Shown piece by piece: positions 34,760-43,570 of a DNA stretch of 64,000 nt; within the stretch, counting starts at the first letter, position 1; each line of letters begins with the position of its first letter. A model generated the notes under the pieces. That model worked only from the letters and a program-made list of their open reading frames with translations, searched no databases and was not told where the DNA came from. Position numbers and translations under genes: made by a program. Source of the DNA: CAVUCE01 sp963739985. Lineage in GTDB: Bacteria > Bacteroidota > Ignavibacteria > Ignavibacteriales > Ignavibacteriaceae. The stretch covers positions 310,001 through 374,000 of the forward strand of contig CAVUCE010000022.1 in assembly GCA_963739985.1 (NCBI GenBank), read 5' to 3'.

Positions 34760-34785
34760 TAATAACTTCAGGTTCCATTTTCTTT

Positions 34786-34817
34786 AACCCGGTTTCTATT
34801 CAGAAGCCGGGTTTTTT
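34786..34817 (+). terminator. Strong intrinsic terminator after the cytochrome gene
   Basis: A 12-base stem from AACCCGGTTTCT to AGAAGCCGGGTT (one T-G pair), four-base loop, then a T-run to 34817. Confidence 0.92.
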
Positions 34818-35017
34818 ATTTACCCAACCGTTCTAATCCTATAAGATTCAAGCAATTACAACACTTCTGAAACCTAATATTACTCAATGAATCAAACAAT
34901 AAAAATTAATTAAAAATAGTTGGAACTTTTTGTATTCACTATAGTTATTAAAAAATCCATGCCTTGCATTATTCAAATTTTCTTAAAAAATTTAGTATAT
35001 TTAAGGCTTAAAATTTT

Positions 35018-36082
35018 GTGAAATATGAAATGAATAACGAAGAATTAAATGACAGAGAGAAAAATATACTGCGATATATAATTCAGCAGTTTATTCTGAC
35101 TGCCTCTCCTGTCGGGTCACGAAATATTACAAAGAAATATCACCTGGGTTTTTCACCGGCGACGGTAAGAAACATTATGTCCGATTTAGAGGAATCCGGA
35201 TTTATCGATCATCCGCATACTTCCGCAGGTAGAATTCCCACGGATAAAGGTTACCGTTTTTATGTAGATTCATTAATGGCGATACAAAAACTGAGAAATT
35301 CCGAAAAAGGTATTATTCATAAAAATTTTGAGAACGCAATTTATGAAACTGATGAAATCCTAAATCTTGCTTCGATGTTATTAAGTAACATTACTCATCA
35401 GTTGGCTTGTGTTTCATATCCCAAATTGGATAGTGGAATTCTTGAAAAGCTTCAATTAGTAAGGCTTTCATCCACACGACTTTTAGTGGTGATAAGCATA
35501 AAATCCGGCGTAGTTAAAACTATTACTCTGGAATTAACTTCTGAAGTGCGGGAAAGCCAGTTTGAATCTTTGCAAAGATTATTAAATGAAAGATTAAGTG
35601 GATTATCGTTAAAAGAAATAAGAGATACAATTGCGGAGAGATTTAAGGATATCAACGGAGATCACAAACCAATCCTAAGGTTGTTTGTAGATTCTGTAGA
35701 TAAAATTTTCAAAGATGTAAAGAAAACGGAAAAGGTTGTTATTACTGGGGCAAAAAATGTAATTAAACAACCTGAATTTGAAAATCCCCAGAGTTTTCAG
35801 AGTGTAATAGAATTAATTGAGGACCAGGATATTATTATTCACATTCTTGAAAAATCAGCTGAAATCAAAAGTGACCAGGTTTTTATTTCTATCGGTAGTG
35901 AAAATGAGTTACAGGAATTAACCGAATATAGTTTTATTAGTAAAGAATATAAACAAGGCGACATTATAGGAATGCTGGGTATAATTGGACCTAAGCGTAT
36001 GGAATATTCTAAAGTTGTTGCAATGGTTGATTATGTTGCCAAAATGCTATCTGAAACACTTACAAATCCAAATTCTAAATAA
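35018..36082 (+). CDS. hrcA: Heat-inducible transcription repressor HrcA
   Basis: A 354-residue repressor of chaperone genes. The winged-helix N-terminus shows LNDREKNILRYIIQQFILTASPVGSRNI and FSPATVRNIMSDLEESGFIDHPHTSAGRIPTDKGYRFYVD, the HrcA signature; the C-terminus has the GAF-like domain with ISIGSEN and IGMLGIIGPKRMEYSKVVAMVDYVAKML. HrcA normally binds a CIRCE repeat; none was seen upstream here. The frame starts at GTG 35018; ATG at 35030 is an equally plausible start. First gene of hrcA-grpE-dnaJ. Confidence 0.94.
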   Translation: MKYEMNNEELNDREKNILRYIIQQFILTASPVGSRNITKKYHLGFSPATVRNIMSDLEESGFIDHPHTSAGRIPTDKGYRFYVDSLMAIQKLRNSEKGIIHKNFENAIYETDEILNLASMLLSNITHQLACVSYPKLDSGILEKLQLVRLSSTRLLVVISIKSGVVKTITLELTSEVRESQFESLQRLLNERLSGLSLKEIRDTIAERFKDINGDHKPILRLFVDSVDKIFKDVKKTEKVVITGAKNVIKQPEFENPQSFQSVIELIEDQDIIIHILEKSAEIKSDQVFISIGSENELQELTEYSFISKEYKQGDIIGMLGIIGPKRMEYSKVVAMVDYVAKMLSETLTNPNSK

Positions 36083-36097
36083 AGGAGTGAATTGGTA

Positions 36098-36736
36098 ATG
36101 ACAAAAAAAGATAAGAATAAGGAATCAAATGAAATGGATGAAAAAATACAAAACGAAAAAAATTTAAAGGATGAAGTGAAACAAGCTGACGAAACAACAA
36201 CGAAAATTTTGGAAGAGAAAGATCAGCAAATTGAAGCGTTAAAAATTGAAGTTGAAGAATATAAAGATAAAGTATTAAGAAAAGCTGCTGAGTTTGAAAA
36301 TTACAAACGCAGAACCGAAAACGATCAACTTAATTTACTTAAATATGCCGGTGAGAATGTGATTATAAAATTACTCCCGGCAATAGACGATTTGGAAAGA
36401 TCGCTTCAACATATGGATAAAGCTAAAGATGTTGATGCAATAAAAAAAGGTATTCAGCTTGTATATGACAAAACTATGAAAGCTTTGGAAGACCAAGGTG
36501 TAAAAGCAATCGAATCAGTTGGACAGCCTTTTAATGTGGATTTCCATGAAGCTTTAATGCAAAGAAGAGATGATAATGTTCCTTCTCATACAGTTTTAGA
36601 TGAAGTTGAAAAAGGGTACATGTATAAAGATCGAGTTATCAGACATGCAAAAGTTATTGTTAGCGAAGAGCTATCCGATGAAGTTCAAAACAATACAACA
36701 AATGAAAATTCCAATAAAAGCGACGAGGGTAAATAG
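36098..36736 (+). CDS. grpE: GrpE, nucleotide exchange factor for DnaK
   Basis: A 212-residue protein. A charged N-terminal region (about 1-45) leads into the long dimer-forming coiled coil (about 45-90, with KAAEFENYKRRTENDQ) and the C-terminal beta domain (GVKAIESVGQPFNVDFHEALMQ, VLDEVEKGYMYKDRVIRHAKVIV). It releases ADP from DnaK. A TTG at 36092 opens the frame, but ATG at 36098 is taken because AAGGAG (36082-36087) lies ten bases before it. It lies 15 bases after hrcA and five before dnaJ. Confidence 0.95.
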   Translation: MTKKDKNKESNEMDEKIQNEKNLKDEVKQADETTTKILEEKDQQIEALKIEVEEYKDKVLRKAAEFENYKRRTENDQLNLLKYAGENVIIKLLPAIDDLERSLQHMDKAKDVDAIKKGIQLVYDKTMKALEDQGVKAIESVGQPFNVDFHEALMQRRDDNVPSHTVLDEVEKGYMYKDRVIRHAKVIVSEELSDEVQNNTTNENSNKSDEGK

Positions 36737-36741
36737 TATTT

Positions 36742-37893
36742 ATGTCAAAAAGAGATTACTACGAAGTACTAGGTGTAGATAAAAACGCGAATAAAGACGA
36801 TCTGAAAAAAGCGTACAGAAAATTAGCAATGCAATTTCATCCTGATAGAAATCCTGATGATAAAGAGGCGGAAGAAAAATTTAAAGAAGCTGCCGAAGCC
36901 TACGAGGTTTTAAGTAACGACGAGAAAAAAGCAAGATACGATCAATTCGGACATGAAGGAATGCGCGGTAACTCTTACAGTTCTCAAGGATTTTCGGATA
37001 TAAATGATATCTTTTCACACTTTTCAGATATTTTCGGCGGATCATCTATATTTGATGATTTTTTTGGCGGCGGCGGACAAAGAAGTCGTGGAAGAAGACG
37101 CGGTACCGGAACTCCGGGTTCAGACTTGAGAATAAATATAAAGCTAACTCTTGAAGAGATTGCCGAAGGTATTCAGAAAAAAGTTAAAATAAAAAAATAT
37201 GTAAAATGCGCTTCCTGTACCGGGACCGGTGCGGAATCCGGAACATCAACGAAAACTTGTCCTGTTTGTAGCGGTTCAGGTGAAGTAAGATCGGTTTCTC
37301 GCTCAGTTTTCGGACAGTTTGTAAATATAACACCGTGTAACAATTGTAACGGCGAGGGAACTGTAATAGATACTCCATGTCGTAAATGTATGGGAGACGG
37401 AAGAATCCAGGATGAATCTACTGTAACCATAAATATACCTGCGGGCGTTAGTGAAGGCAGTTACATGACTTTGCGCGGCGATGGAAATATTGGAAAGCGC
37501 GGCGGTGAAGCAGGAGATTTAATGGTTGTTTTCCAGGAAAGTCCGCACGAATATTTTACTCGTGATGGCGACGACATAATCTTTGATCTTGGCGTTAGTT
37601 ATCCCGACGCGGTTCTTGGAGCAGAAGTAGAAGTTCCAACATTAAACGGTAAGGCACGCGTAAAAATTGATCCCGGTACACCGGCAGGTAAAATGTTGAA
37701 AATGAAACATAAAGGGATAAAACATCTTAATCATGGTGGAAGCGGAGATCAAATAATTAGGATAAACATTGAAGTTCCTAAGAAAGTATCGTCAAAAGAA
37801 AAAGAATTACTTAAGGAATTATCTCAACTTCCAAATTTTAAGACCTCTTCCCTTTCTGATAATAAAAGTTTCTTTAAAAAGTTTGCATTCTAA
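36742..37893 (+). CDS. dnaJ: Chaperone DnaJ
   Basis: A 383-residue type I J-protein. The J domain carries HPD in MQFHPDRNPDD (about residues 33-35), followed by a Gly/Phe-rich linker (about 72-115), a zinc-binding region with four CxxCxGxG repeats (CASCTGTG, CPVCSGSG, CNNCNGEG, CRKCMGDG), and substrate-binding C-terminal domains. It delivers clients to DnaK. The gene is the last of the hrcA-grpE-dnaJ operon; dnaK is not in the window. Confidence 0.97.
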   Translation: MSKRDYYEVLGVDKNANKDDLKKAYRKLAMQFHPDRNPDDKEAEEKFKEAAEAYEVLSNDEKKARYDQFGHEGMRGNSYSSQGFSDINDIFSHFSDIFGGSSIFDDFFGGGGQRSRGRRRGTGTPGSDLRINIKLTLEEIAEGIQKKVKIKKYVKCASCTGTGAESGTSTKTCPVCSGSGEVRSVSRSVFGQFVNITPCNNCNGEGTVIDTPCRKCMGDGRIQDESTVTINIPAGVSEGSYMTLRGDGNIGKRGGEAGDLMVVFQESPHEYFTRDGDDIIFDLGVSYPDAVLGAEVEVPTLNGKARVKIDPGTPAGKMLKMKHKGIKHLNHGGSGDQIIRINIEVPKKVSSKEKELLKELSQLPNFKTSSLSDNKSFFKKFAF

Positions 37894-37904
37894 TTGTTTA
37901 TAAT

Positions 37905-37938
37905 ACTGCTGAAGAGCATTAAATTGTTTTTCAGCAGT
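37905..37938 (+). terminator. Hairpin after dnaJ
   Basis: Nine-base perfect stem ACTGCTGAA / TTCAGCAGT with a 16-base loop, 11 bases after the dnaJ stop. The T-run is short, so it is a moderate candidate. Confidence 0.55.
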
Positions 37939-38063
37939 TTCCATAATTTAACTTAAGTTCAAATATTTCATTCATTTACTTGCTGAAGTATTAAATCGTT
38001 CTTATATTAAAATTGATCAGCCTTAATTGAGTACAATTTGCTAAAAGACAAAAGTTTTAAGGA

Positions 38064-38564
38064 ATGCTTAAGAAACTATCTGAAAAAATAGGACTCACCC
38101 AAACAGAAATACGAGTAGTTTTATTTTTATTGATAATGCCGATTTTGGGTTTAGGTTACAAATTTTATAGAAGCTCAAATAATCCCGGCTCAATCACCAA
38201 ATTTGATTATTCCAAGCAAGATAGTTTGTTTAATTCAGCGCAAAAGAAAGAAATTAATGATAAAAAGAAGCGAGATTTAGCGCATAAAATTGTTGACTCT
38301 AAGCAGGAAGTTTTAGATTTTAACACAACAAATTTTGAACGAAATAAGGCAAAAAAGGAACTCGCAGAAAAAAGTATCAACCTTAACAAAGCGGGTATAA
38401 AAGAACTTGAAAATTTACCTGGTATAGGCGAGGTAACAGCTGAAAAGATAATCAAAATGCGTAAAAATTTAGACGGGTTCAAAAAGGTAAAAGAGTTGCT
38501 GAAAGTCAAAGGAATAGGCAACATAAAACTTAATAAAATTAAAAAGTATTTGTATATTGATTAG
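38064..38564 (+). CDS. Membrane-anchored helix-hairpin-helix protein (ComEA-like)
   Basis: A 166-residue protein with one membrane helix (about 17-36), a charged middle (about 40-105), and a C-terminal double HhH domain: SINLNKAGIKELENLPGIGEVTAEKIIKMRK and a second hairpin KVKGIGNIKLNKIKKYL. The layout matches ComEA-like proteins, which bind DNA at the outer face of the inner membrane during transformation. The charged linker is longer than in ComEA. It begins a three-gene run with a one-pass membrane protein and a PilM-like protein. Confidence 0.85.
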   Translation: MLKKLSEKIGLTQTEIRVVLFLLIMPILGLGYKFYRSSNNPGSITKFDYSKQDSLFNSAQKKEINDKKKRDLAHKIVDSKQEVLDFNTTNFERNKAKKELAEKSINLNKAGIKELENLPGIGEVTAEKIIKMRKNLDGFKKVKELLKVKGIGNIKLNKIKKYLYID

Positions 38565-38596
38565 CATCTTTAAAATTTTAAAGCTCCGGAGGAAAA

Positions 38597-39154
38597 ATGA
38601 CTTCTAAATCAGATCCATGGTACTTTCATGCTATACTTTATGTAATTATCGCAATTTTAGTAGCAGTTTTAGTAAAAGTTGCAATAATTGATCCCAATGC
38701 AGTAGTGAAAGCAGAAGAATATTATAAGAGTGAGTCACGCGCTAGAATGACTAATATTAAACAAGCTGAAATTCTTTGGGATAAAAAACATAAAAAGTTT
38801 ACAGATAACATAGACAGTTTAGTTAATTTTGTTAAAACTAGTCCAATGGTAGATAGTGTTGTTAATGGATATGATTCTTTAGCACGTAGATCTACAAATC
38901 CTTTTGTAAATCTTTCAAATGGTGTATTTACTCCGGAAAGCTTAATGTATACACCTAAATCTCATTCTGCTTACCAATTGGAAATTGATACCACAAGCAA
39001 TGTTGATACAGTTGTTTCCCGCACAGGCAGAATTGTTAAAATTGATACAACAACGAGCACAGGCAAATTGTATTACTTAAAAGATCCTGATGGATACGGC
39101 TCTGTAGGAAGTTTAGATGACGATGTTAAGAAAAACGTAGCATCATGGGAATAA
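38597..39154 (+). CDS. Hypothetical one-pass membrane protein, possibly pilin-like
   Basis: A 185-residue protein with an N-terminal membrane helix (about 9-30, FHAILYVIIAILVAVLVKVAII) and a hydrophilic remainder. The segment ARMTNIKQAEILWDKKHKKF followed by TDNIDSLVNFV resembles the region after the N-terminal helix of pseudopilins, where a helix leads to a short Y/F-T-D-N-L-x-L pattern. It has no prepilin peptidase motif (G-F-T-L-I/E) before the helix, so it is not a standard pilin. GGAGG is five bases before ATG. Function unknown; grouped with the PilM-like gene 12 bases downstream. Confidence 0.75.
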   Translation: MTSKSDPWYFHAILYVIIAILVAVLVKVAIIDPNAVVKAEEYYKSESRARMTNIKQAEILWDKKHKKFTDNIDSLVNFVKTSPMVDSVVNGYDSLARRSTNPFVNLSNGVFTPESLMYTPKSHSAYQLEIDTTSNVDTVVSRTGRIVKIDTTTSTGKLYYLKDPDGYGSVGSLDDDVKKNVASWE

Positions 39155-39166
39155 CGGTTAAAAAGT

Positions 39167-40093
39167 ATGAATGAATTTGAAAACCATGCAGGATTTACTA
39201 TTTCTAACTCCAAACTGCAGGTTGTTGAAATAAATTATCAATCAGACCAATTTATACTTTCAAATGTTGATGAAGCATATTTTAACGAACCGTTAAATTT
39301 AGAAAAAGATAAAGAAACAAAAATCAGCGCCCTCTTGCAGGGCGCTTTTGATGAGCTGCTAATTAAAAATCCCTTAAAAAGTAATCACGTCTCTTTTACT
39401 CTCCCTTTCGAACTTTTTTATACAATGCAAGTTCCTTATGAAAATACGCTTTTGCATCAAGATCTGCTTGAGCAGTTTCAATGGGAATTTTCTGTTCTAT
39501 ATCCCGATTGTTCACCAAAGGACTTGGTAATTCAATATATAGAAATTGAAAAGAATAGTATTATTAAATTTAATAGTGCTTTGGTTCTAGCCCTACAGAG
39601 AAAATATCTGCAAATAATTTATAATTTCTGTAGTAGAAATAATCTAAAATTAAAGTTCGTTGATAATATTCATTTTGCCTCAGAAAGAGCTTTAGCATTA
39701 AGTGGTGTTTTGATAGGCAAAGGTTTAGTACTAAGCGTATATTTTAATAATAAATATTTATCAGTTATATTTTCTCTAAGCGGAAAACCGGTTTACTTTA
39801 AAGTAATTCCCTTAAATGATGCAGGCGAAATACCTTCCCTTTTGCTGACTGAATTAACTACAAAAGAAACAATAAACATAAATAAAAACTTAATTGAAAC
39901 AGCTTTTGTTACAGGCGATGAAGTTTCAAATACTATTGTGCAGACTTTAAGAGATAGTTTAGGTGTTAAATTTATTCATTTTAATCCCTTCGAAAAAATA
40001 AAACCGGCTCCCAAACTTTACGAAAATAAATGCTACTCGGAACGATTTAATTCTTTTGCCTCAGCTGCGGGAATTGCTTTTAGACTCGCATAA
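39167..40093 (+). CDS. Divergent PilM-like actin-fold protein
   Basis: A 308-residue soluble protein. The plan follows PilM/GspL cytoplasmic domains: GFTISNSKLQVVEINY at the start, LPFELFYTMQVP, an ALVLALQRKYLQIIYNFC stretch, LKFVDNIHFASERAL, a second FNNKYLSVIFSLSGKPVYF unit, and the end NPFEKI ... SFASAAGIAFRLA, which matches the closing of PilM. The phosphate-binding glycines are poorly kept, so ATP binding is doubtful. pilN, pilO and pilQ are not adjacent. It lies 12 bases after the pilin-like gene and 39 before rsmD. The PilM link is a reading of pattern, not a search result. Confidence 0.7.
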   Translation: MNEFENHAGFTISNSKLQVVEINYQSDQFILSNVDEAYFNEPLNLEKDKETKISALLQGAFDELLIKNPLKSNHVSFTLPFELFYTMQVPYENTLLHQDLLEQFQWEFSVLYPDCSPKDLVIQYIEIEKNSIIKFNSALVLALQRKYLQIIYNFCSRNNLKLKFVDNIHFASERALALSGVLIGKGLVLSVYFNNKYLSVIFSLSGKPVYFKVIPLNDAGEIPSLLLTELTTKETININKNLIETAFVTGDEVSNTIVQTLRDSLGVKFIHFNPFEKIKPAPKLYENKCYSERFNSFASAAGIAFRLA

Positions 40094-40132
40094 GTCTTAT
40101 TTTACTACCATTACTTAAAAAAGTTTATTTCT

Positions 40133-40690
40133 ATGAGAATGAGAATTATTTCAGGCGAATTGGGTGGAAGGCTAATCAATGTTCCTAAATCTGATTTAAT
40201 TAGACCGACAACCGACAGAGTGAGAGAAACTTTGTTTAATCTTCTTAACAATAAGTTTGATTTCACTGATCTGAGAGTTTTGGATATATACGCAGGCTCC
40301 GGCTCTCTTGGACTTGAATGCTTAAGTAGAGGTGCAAAAGAAATTAATTTTGTTGAGAAAAATTTTGTTATCTACAATAATCTTCAGCAAAATATTGAAT
40401 CGCTCAAAGTGCAAAATCAGTGTAAAATATTTAAAATGCCCGCTATCAAATTTTCCACACTTACAGATCATGGCAAGTACGATTTAATATTAGCCGATCC
40501 TCCCTTCTTTAAAGATGATATTTTCCAGGTAGTTAAAAATATTTTAGCAAATGATTTCCTGAATGAAAATGCTTCAATTATCATTGAAAGATCAATTCAA
40601 ACAAGAGACAAAGATATAGAAAACTTTAAAGTTGAACCATTCAAAATTATTGGTGATTCATGTCTTTATGAGATAAAACAATTCAACTAA
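40133..40690 (+). CDS. rsmD: 16S rRNA (guanine966-N2)-methyltransferase
   Basis: A 185-residue SAM-dependent methyltransferase. The signatures are RIISGELGGRLI, RPTTDRVRETLFN, motif I VLDIYAGSGSLGLECLSRGA, and the catalytic LILADPPF. It methylates G966 of 16S rRNA in 30S subunits. A second ATG two codons in (40139) is possible. It lies downstream of the PilM-like gene and may be co-transcribed. Confidence 0.95.
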   Translation: MRMRIISGELGGRLINVPKSDLIRPTTDRVRETLFNLLNNKFDFTDLRVLDIYAGSGSLGLECLSRGAKEINFVEKNFVIYNNLQQNIESLKVQNQCKIFKMPAIKFSTLTDHGKYDLILADPPFFKDDIFQVVKNILANDFLNENASIIIERSIQTRDKDIENFKVEPFKIIGDSCLYEIKQFN

Positions 40691-40717
40691 ATGCCAGGTT
40701 TTACAAAATGAATAATT

Positions 40718-41359
40718 TCATTTAAATAATTTAGAAGCATTGTGAATTCCTTCAATAACCATTTGAACCGAAATAATTGTGATAATTAATCCCATCATTC
40801 TTGTAATTACTTTTATAACTCCTTTTTTAAAGTAAGAAACTATCTTTTCTCCAAAGACAAAAAAGAAATAAGTTACTACACACATTATGGCAAATACGGC
40901 AACTACAATGATGGTATGTTCATTTGAAACTTTTGATCCGGTAAAATTCATTGCCGTTGAAATTGTACCGGGACCTGCAAGTATTGGGATTGCTAAAGGT
41001 GAAATTGCTATATCTTCTTCTGAAGACTGATCGATCTCCTTTTCTTTTGGATCGGGATGATGAATACCGGATTCTTTTCCATGAAGAAGTTGATATCCAA
41101 CAATAAAAATTAATATCCCTCCACCTATTTGAAACGCTGGCAATGAAAGTCCGAACGCTTTAAAAATTATTCCCCCAAAAACTGTAAAAACCGAAACTAT
41201 AACAAAAGCTGTGAACACAGATTTAAATGCTATTTTTTTTTGTTCGGCTTTATCCAAACCGTCTACGAGTCCAATAAATATAGGCATATTACCAATTGGA
41301 TTCATAATCGCAAAAAAACCCATTGCCACAGTCGACGAGAATAAAATTATATCTTGCAT
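40718..41359 (-). CDS. MarC/UPF0056 family integral membrane protein
   Basis: A 213-residue inner-membrane protein with six predicted helices. It has the MarC-family pattern FFAIMNPIGNMPIFI near the start, PAFQIGGGILIFIVGYQLLHG, the central PLAIPILAGPGTISTAMNF and MGLIITIISVQMVIEGI at the end. Members were once linked to multiple antibiotic resistance, but the function is not settled. It is convergent with rsmD, with 27 bases between stops, and divergent from coaD. Confidence 0.92.
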   Translation of the reverse strand: MQDIILFSSTVAMGFFAIMNPIGNMPIFIGLVDGLDKAEQKKIAFKSVFTAFVIVSVFTVFGGIIFKAFGLSLPAFQIGGGILIFIVGYQLLHGKESGIHHPDPKEKEIDQSSEEDIAISPLAIPILAGPGTISTAMNFTGSKVSNEHTIIVVAVFAIMCVVTYFFFVFGEKIVSYFKKGVIKVITRMMGLIITIISVQMVIEGIHNASKLFK

Positions 41360-41555
41360 AACAAATTTTCATTATTTTAAATAATAATTAAAATATAAAG
41401 AAAAAACCGAACAATTAATTTTCATAGATCATAATTATTTTTTATTGATAAAAATATTATTCTACAAACTCGCATTATTAATCAACTTTTACTGACTTAA
41501 TTGTGTTTTTTTATTACTTTAAAGGAACAGGCTTTTTACAAATGGTGGAAACAAA

Positions 41556-42035
41556 ATGAGAAAAGTTTTATACCCCGGGACATTTGATCCGGTAACAAAC
41601 GGACATATAGACATTGTTAAAAGGGCTATGGAATTGTTTGACGGAGTTGTGGTTACCGTTGCCATAAATCCTGGGAAATCACCATTATTCAGTGTTGAAG
41701 AACGAATTAGGTTGCTGAAAGAAAGCTTAAAAGATTATGAGCAAGTTACAGTCGATTCATTTGATGGCCTAGTTGTGGATCATGCTCACGAAGTTGGGGC
41801 AGTTGGAATTATAAGAGGATTGAGAGCTGTAAGTGATTTTGAATATGAATTTCAAATGGCGCTTATGAATAGAAAACTTGCAGGAGATTTATCTACAGTT
41901 TTCTTAATGCCGCATGAAAAATATACCTATCTGAATTCCTCAATTATAAGAAATTTAGCTAACCTGAATGGTGATATCAGCGAATTTGTTCCACCGGCTG
42001 TAATTACGGCATTGAAGAAAAAGTTTAAGAAATAA
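41556..42035 (+). CDS. coaD: Pantetheine-phosphate adenylyltransferase
   Basis: A 159-residue nucleotidyltransferase of coenzyme A synthesis. It has YPGTFDPVTNGHIDIVKRA with the TxGH motif, IRGLRAVSDFEYEFQMALMNR, and the ISSxxIR-like YLNSSIIRNLANLNGDISEFVP. It transfers AMP to 4'-phosphopantetheine. Length is typical. The gene stands alone between marC and the aminotransferase. Confidence 0.97.
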   Translation: MRKVLYPGTFDPVTNGHIDIVKRAMELFDGVVVTVAINPGKSPLFSVEERIRLLKESLKDYEQVTVDSFDGLVVDHAHEVGAVGIIRGLRAVSDFEYEFQMALMNRKLAGDLSTVFLMPHEKYTYLNSSIIRNLANLNGDISEFVPPAVITALKKKFKK

Positions 42036-42352
42036 GTGATCACGCTAATTTATTAATATCAATATTTCAGGTAATTAGCTATTTAACTTTTAAACTAGAA
42101 TTATTAAATCCCATCATTATAACTCCTTCATTTATCATTTAAATAATAAAAGCAAACTTTACATTTTTATTCATTTCAACAACATTACTTAACAATTGTT
42201 AACTTTTTACGGCATATTTATTTAATAATTTAACATATTTCTCCAGATTATTTATTGATTTAACTTGCATTAATCTCAAACAAAAAATAAGTTAGAAACA
42301 TATAAAAAGAACTACATTTAGGGGTAACACATATAATATAGGGGAATCAATT
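42036..42352. other. 317-base intergenic region upstream of the aminotransferase-pckA operon
   Basis: No gene is seen. It holds the perfect palindrome TTAACAATTGTTAA (42189-42202) and is rich in A/T; it should contain the operon promoter. No clear -35/-10 pair was recognised. Confidence 0.6.
42189..42202. promoter_or_regulatory. Palindrome TTAACAATTGTTAA, possible operator of the aminotransferase-pckA operon
   Basis: A perfect 14-base palindrome 151 bases before the aminotransferase ATG. The position and symmetry suit a dimeric regulator. It is AT-rich, so chance is possible. Confidence 0.35.
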
Positions 42353-43570
42353 ATGAGTTTAAGTCAAATCGCTAAGTCAATTAGCGCCTCTCCCACTTTA
42401 GCACTTAATGAAAAGGCAGCTGTTCTTCGAGAAAAAGGAGATCCGGTTATACATTTGGGAGGCGGCGAGCCGAAAAGCAAAGCACCGATGGATGCAATCA
42501 TTTCAGCTTCGGCACATTTAAATACAGCTGAAGTTCGTTATGCACCCGCAGATGGAATCCCGGCTTTGAAAAAAGCAATAATTAATTACACTGAAGAATT
42601 TTATAATCGAAGATTTGGTGTTCAAAATGTAATAGCATCAGGTGGTGCAAAACAAGCAATTATGGTTGCTCTGCAGGCAATTTTAAATCCGCAGGAAGAA
42701 GTAGTATATCCGGCTCCATATTGGGTAAGTTATCCGGAAATGGTAAAATTATGCGGTGGCATCGGTGTTCCGGTTTTACCTGAAGACGGAAGCTTTTATC
42801 CTACTATTCAAGATATAGAAAAGAAAGTTGGTTCTAATACAAAAGCAATTATCATTAATAGCCCAAATAATCCAACTGGAGTTATGTATTCCGAAGAATT
42901 TATCGCAGACATAGTTAAGTTTTGCGAGAAAAAAAATATATACTTAATAATGGATGATATTTATCATCGCTTAATATTTGATGGAAATAAGCCAATAAAC
43001 TGTTTGGAATATGCAAAAGATTTTTCAGAAAATTCAAAGTTGATTTTAATTAATGGTGTTTCTAAACAGTACGCAATGACAGGCTTTAGAATTGGTTGGG
43101 CTGTTGGAAACAAAAAAGTTATCGAGGCTATGTCAAATATTCAGGGGCACCAAACATCAGGTCCATCGGTACTTTTACAAAAAGCAGCTGTAGGTGCATT
43201 GAACGGAATTCAATCTGGAGTTGAGAATTTACGAATTACTCTTGAAAATAATCGAAACATTATGATTGATCTTTTGAATTCTTTTGAAGGAGTGAAAGTT
43301 ACAAAACCGGATGGAACATTTTATTGTTTTGCCGATTTCAGCGCATATGAAAAAGATTCAAATAAATTATCAAACCTCTTAATTGATAAGGTTATGGTTC
43401 TTACCGTTCCCGGAAAAGAATTTGGCTTAGACGGTCATTTAAGATTGAGTTATTGCGGAACGATAAAAGAGATTACAGAAGGTATTGAAAGAATAAAATG
43501 GGCGCTTGATCCTAACTCACCCAACGAACTTTATGTTGGCGACCGCAAGTTAGTGAGGGATTGGGTATGA
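42353..43570 (+). CDS. PLP-dependent aminotransferase, class I/II (AspB-like)
   Basis: A 405-residue fold-type I aminotransferase. It shows GGGEPKSKAPMDAI, the SGGAKQAI phosphate-binding turn, SPNNPTGVMYSEE, MDDIYHRLIFDG with the PLP-ring Asp, and the PLP-lysine in NGVSKQYAMTGFRIGWAVG. The family includes aspartate aminotransferases. The stop overlaps the pckA start by four bases (ATGA). The pairing links an oxaloacetate-related amino transfer to PEP carboxykinase; the substrate is not certain. A second paralogue is at 46485-47678. Confidence 0.9.
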   Translation: MSLSQIAKSISASPTLALNEKAAVLREKGDPVIHLGGGEPKSKAPMDAIISASAHLNTAEVRYAPADGIPALKKAIINYTEEFYNRRFGVQNVIASGGAKQAIMVALQAILNPQEEVVYPAPYWVSYPEMVKLCGGIGVPVLPEDGSFYPTIQDIEKKVGSNTKAIIINSPNNPTGVMYSEEFIADIVKFCEKKNIYLIMDDIYHRLIFDGNKPINCLEYAKDFSENSKLILINGVSKQYAMTGFRIGWAVGNKKVIEAMSNIQGHQTSGPSVLLQKAAVGALNGIQSGVENLRITLENNRNIMIDLLNSFEGVKVTKPDGTFYCFADFSAYEKDSNKLSNLLIDKVMVLTVPGKEFGLDGHLRLSYCGTIKEITEGIERIKWALDPNSPNELYVGDRKLVRDWV

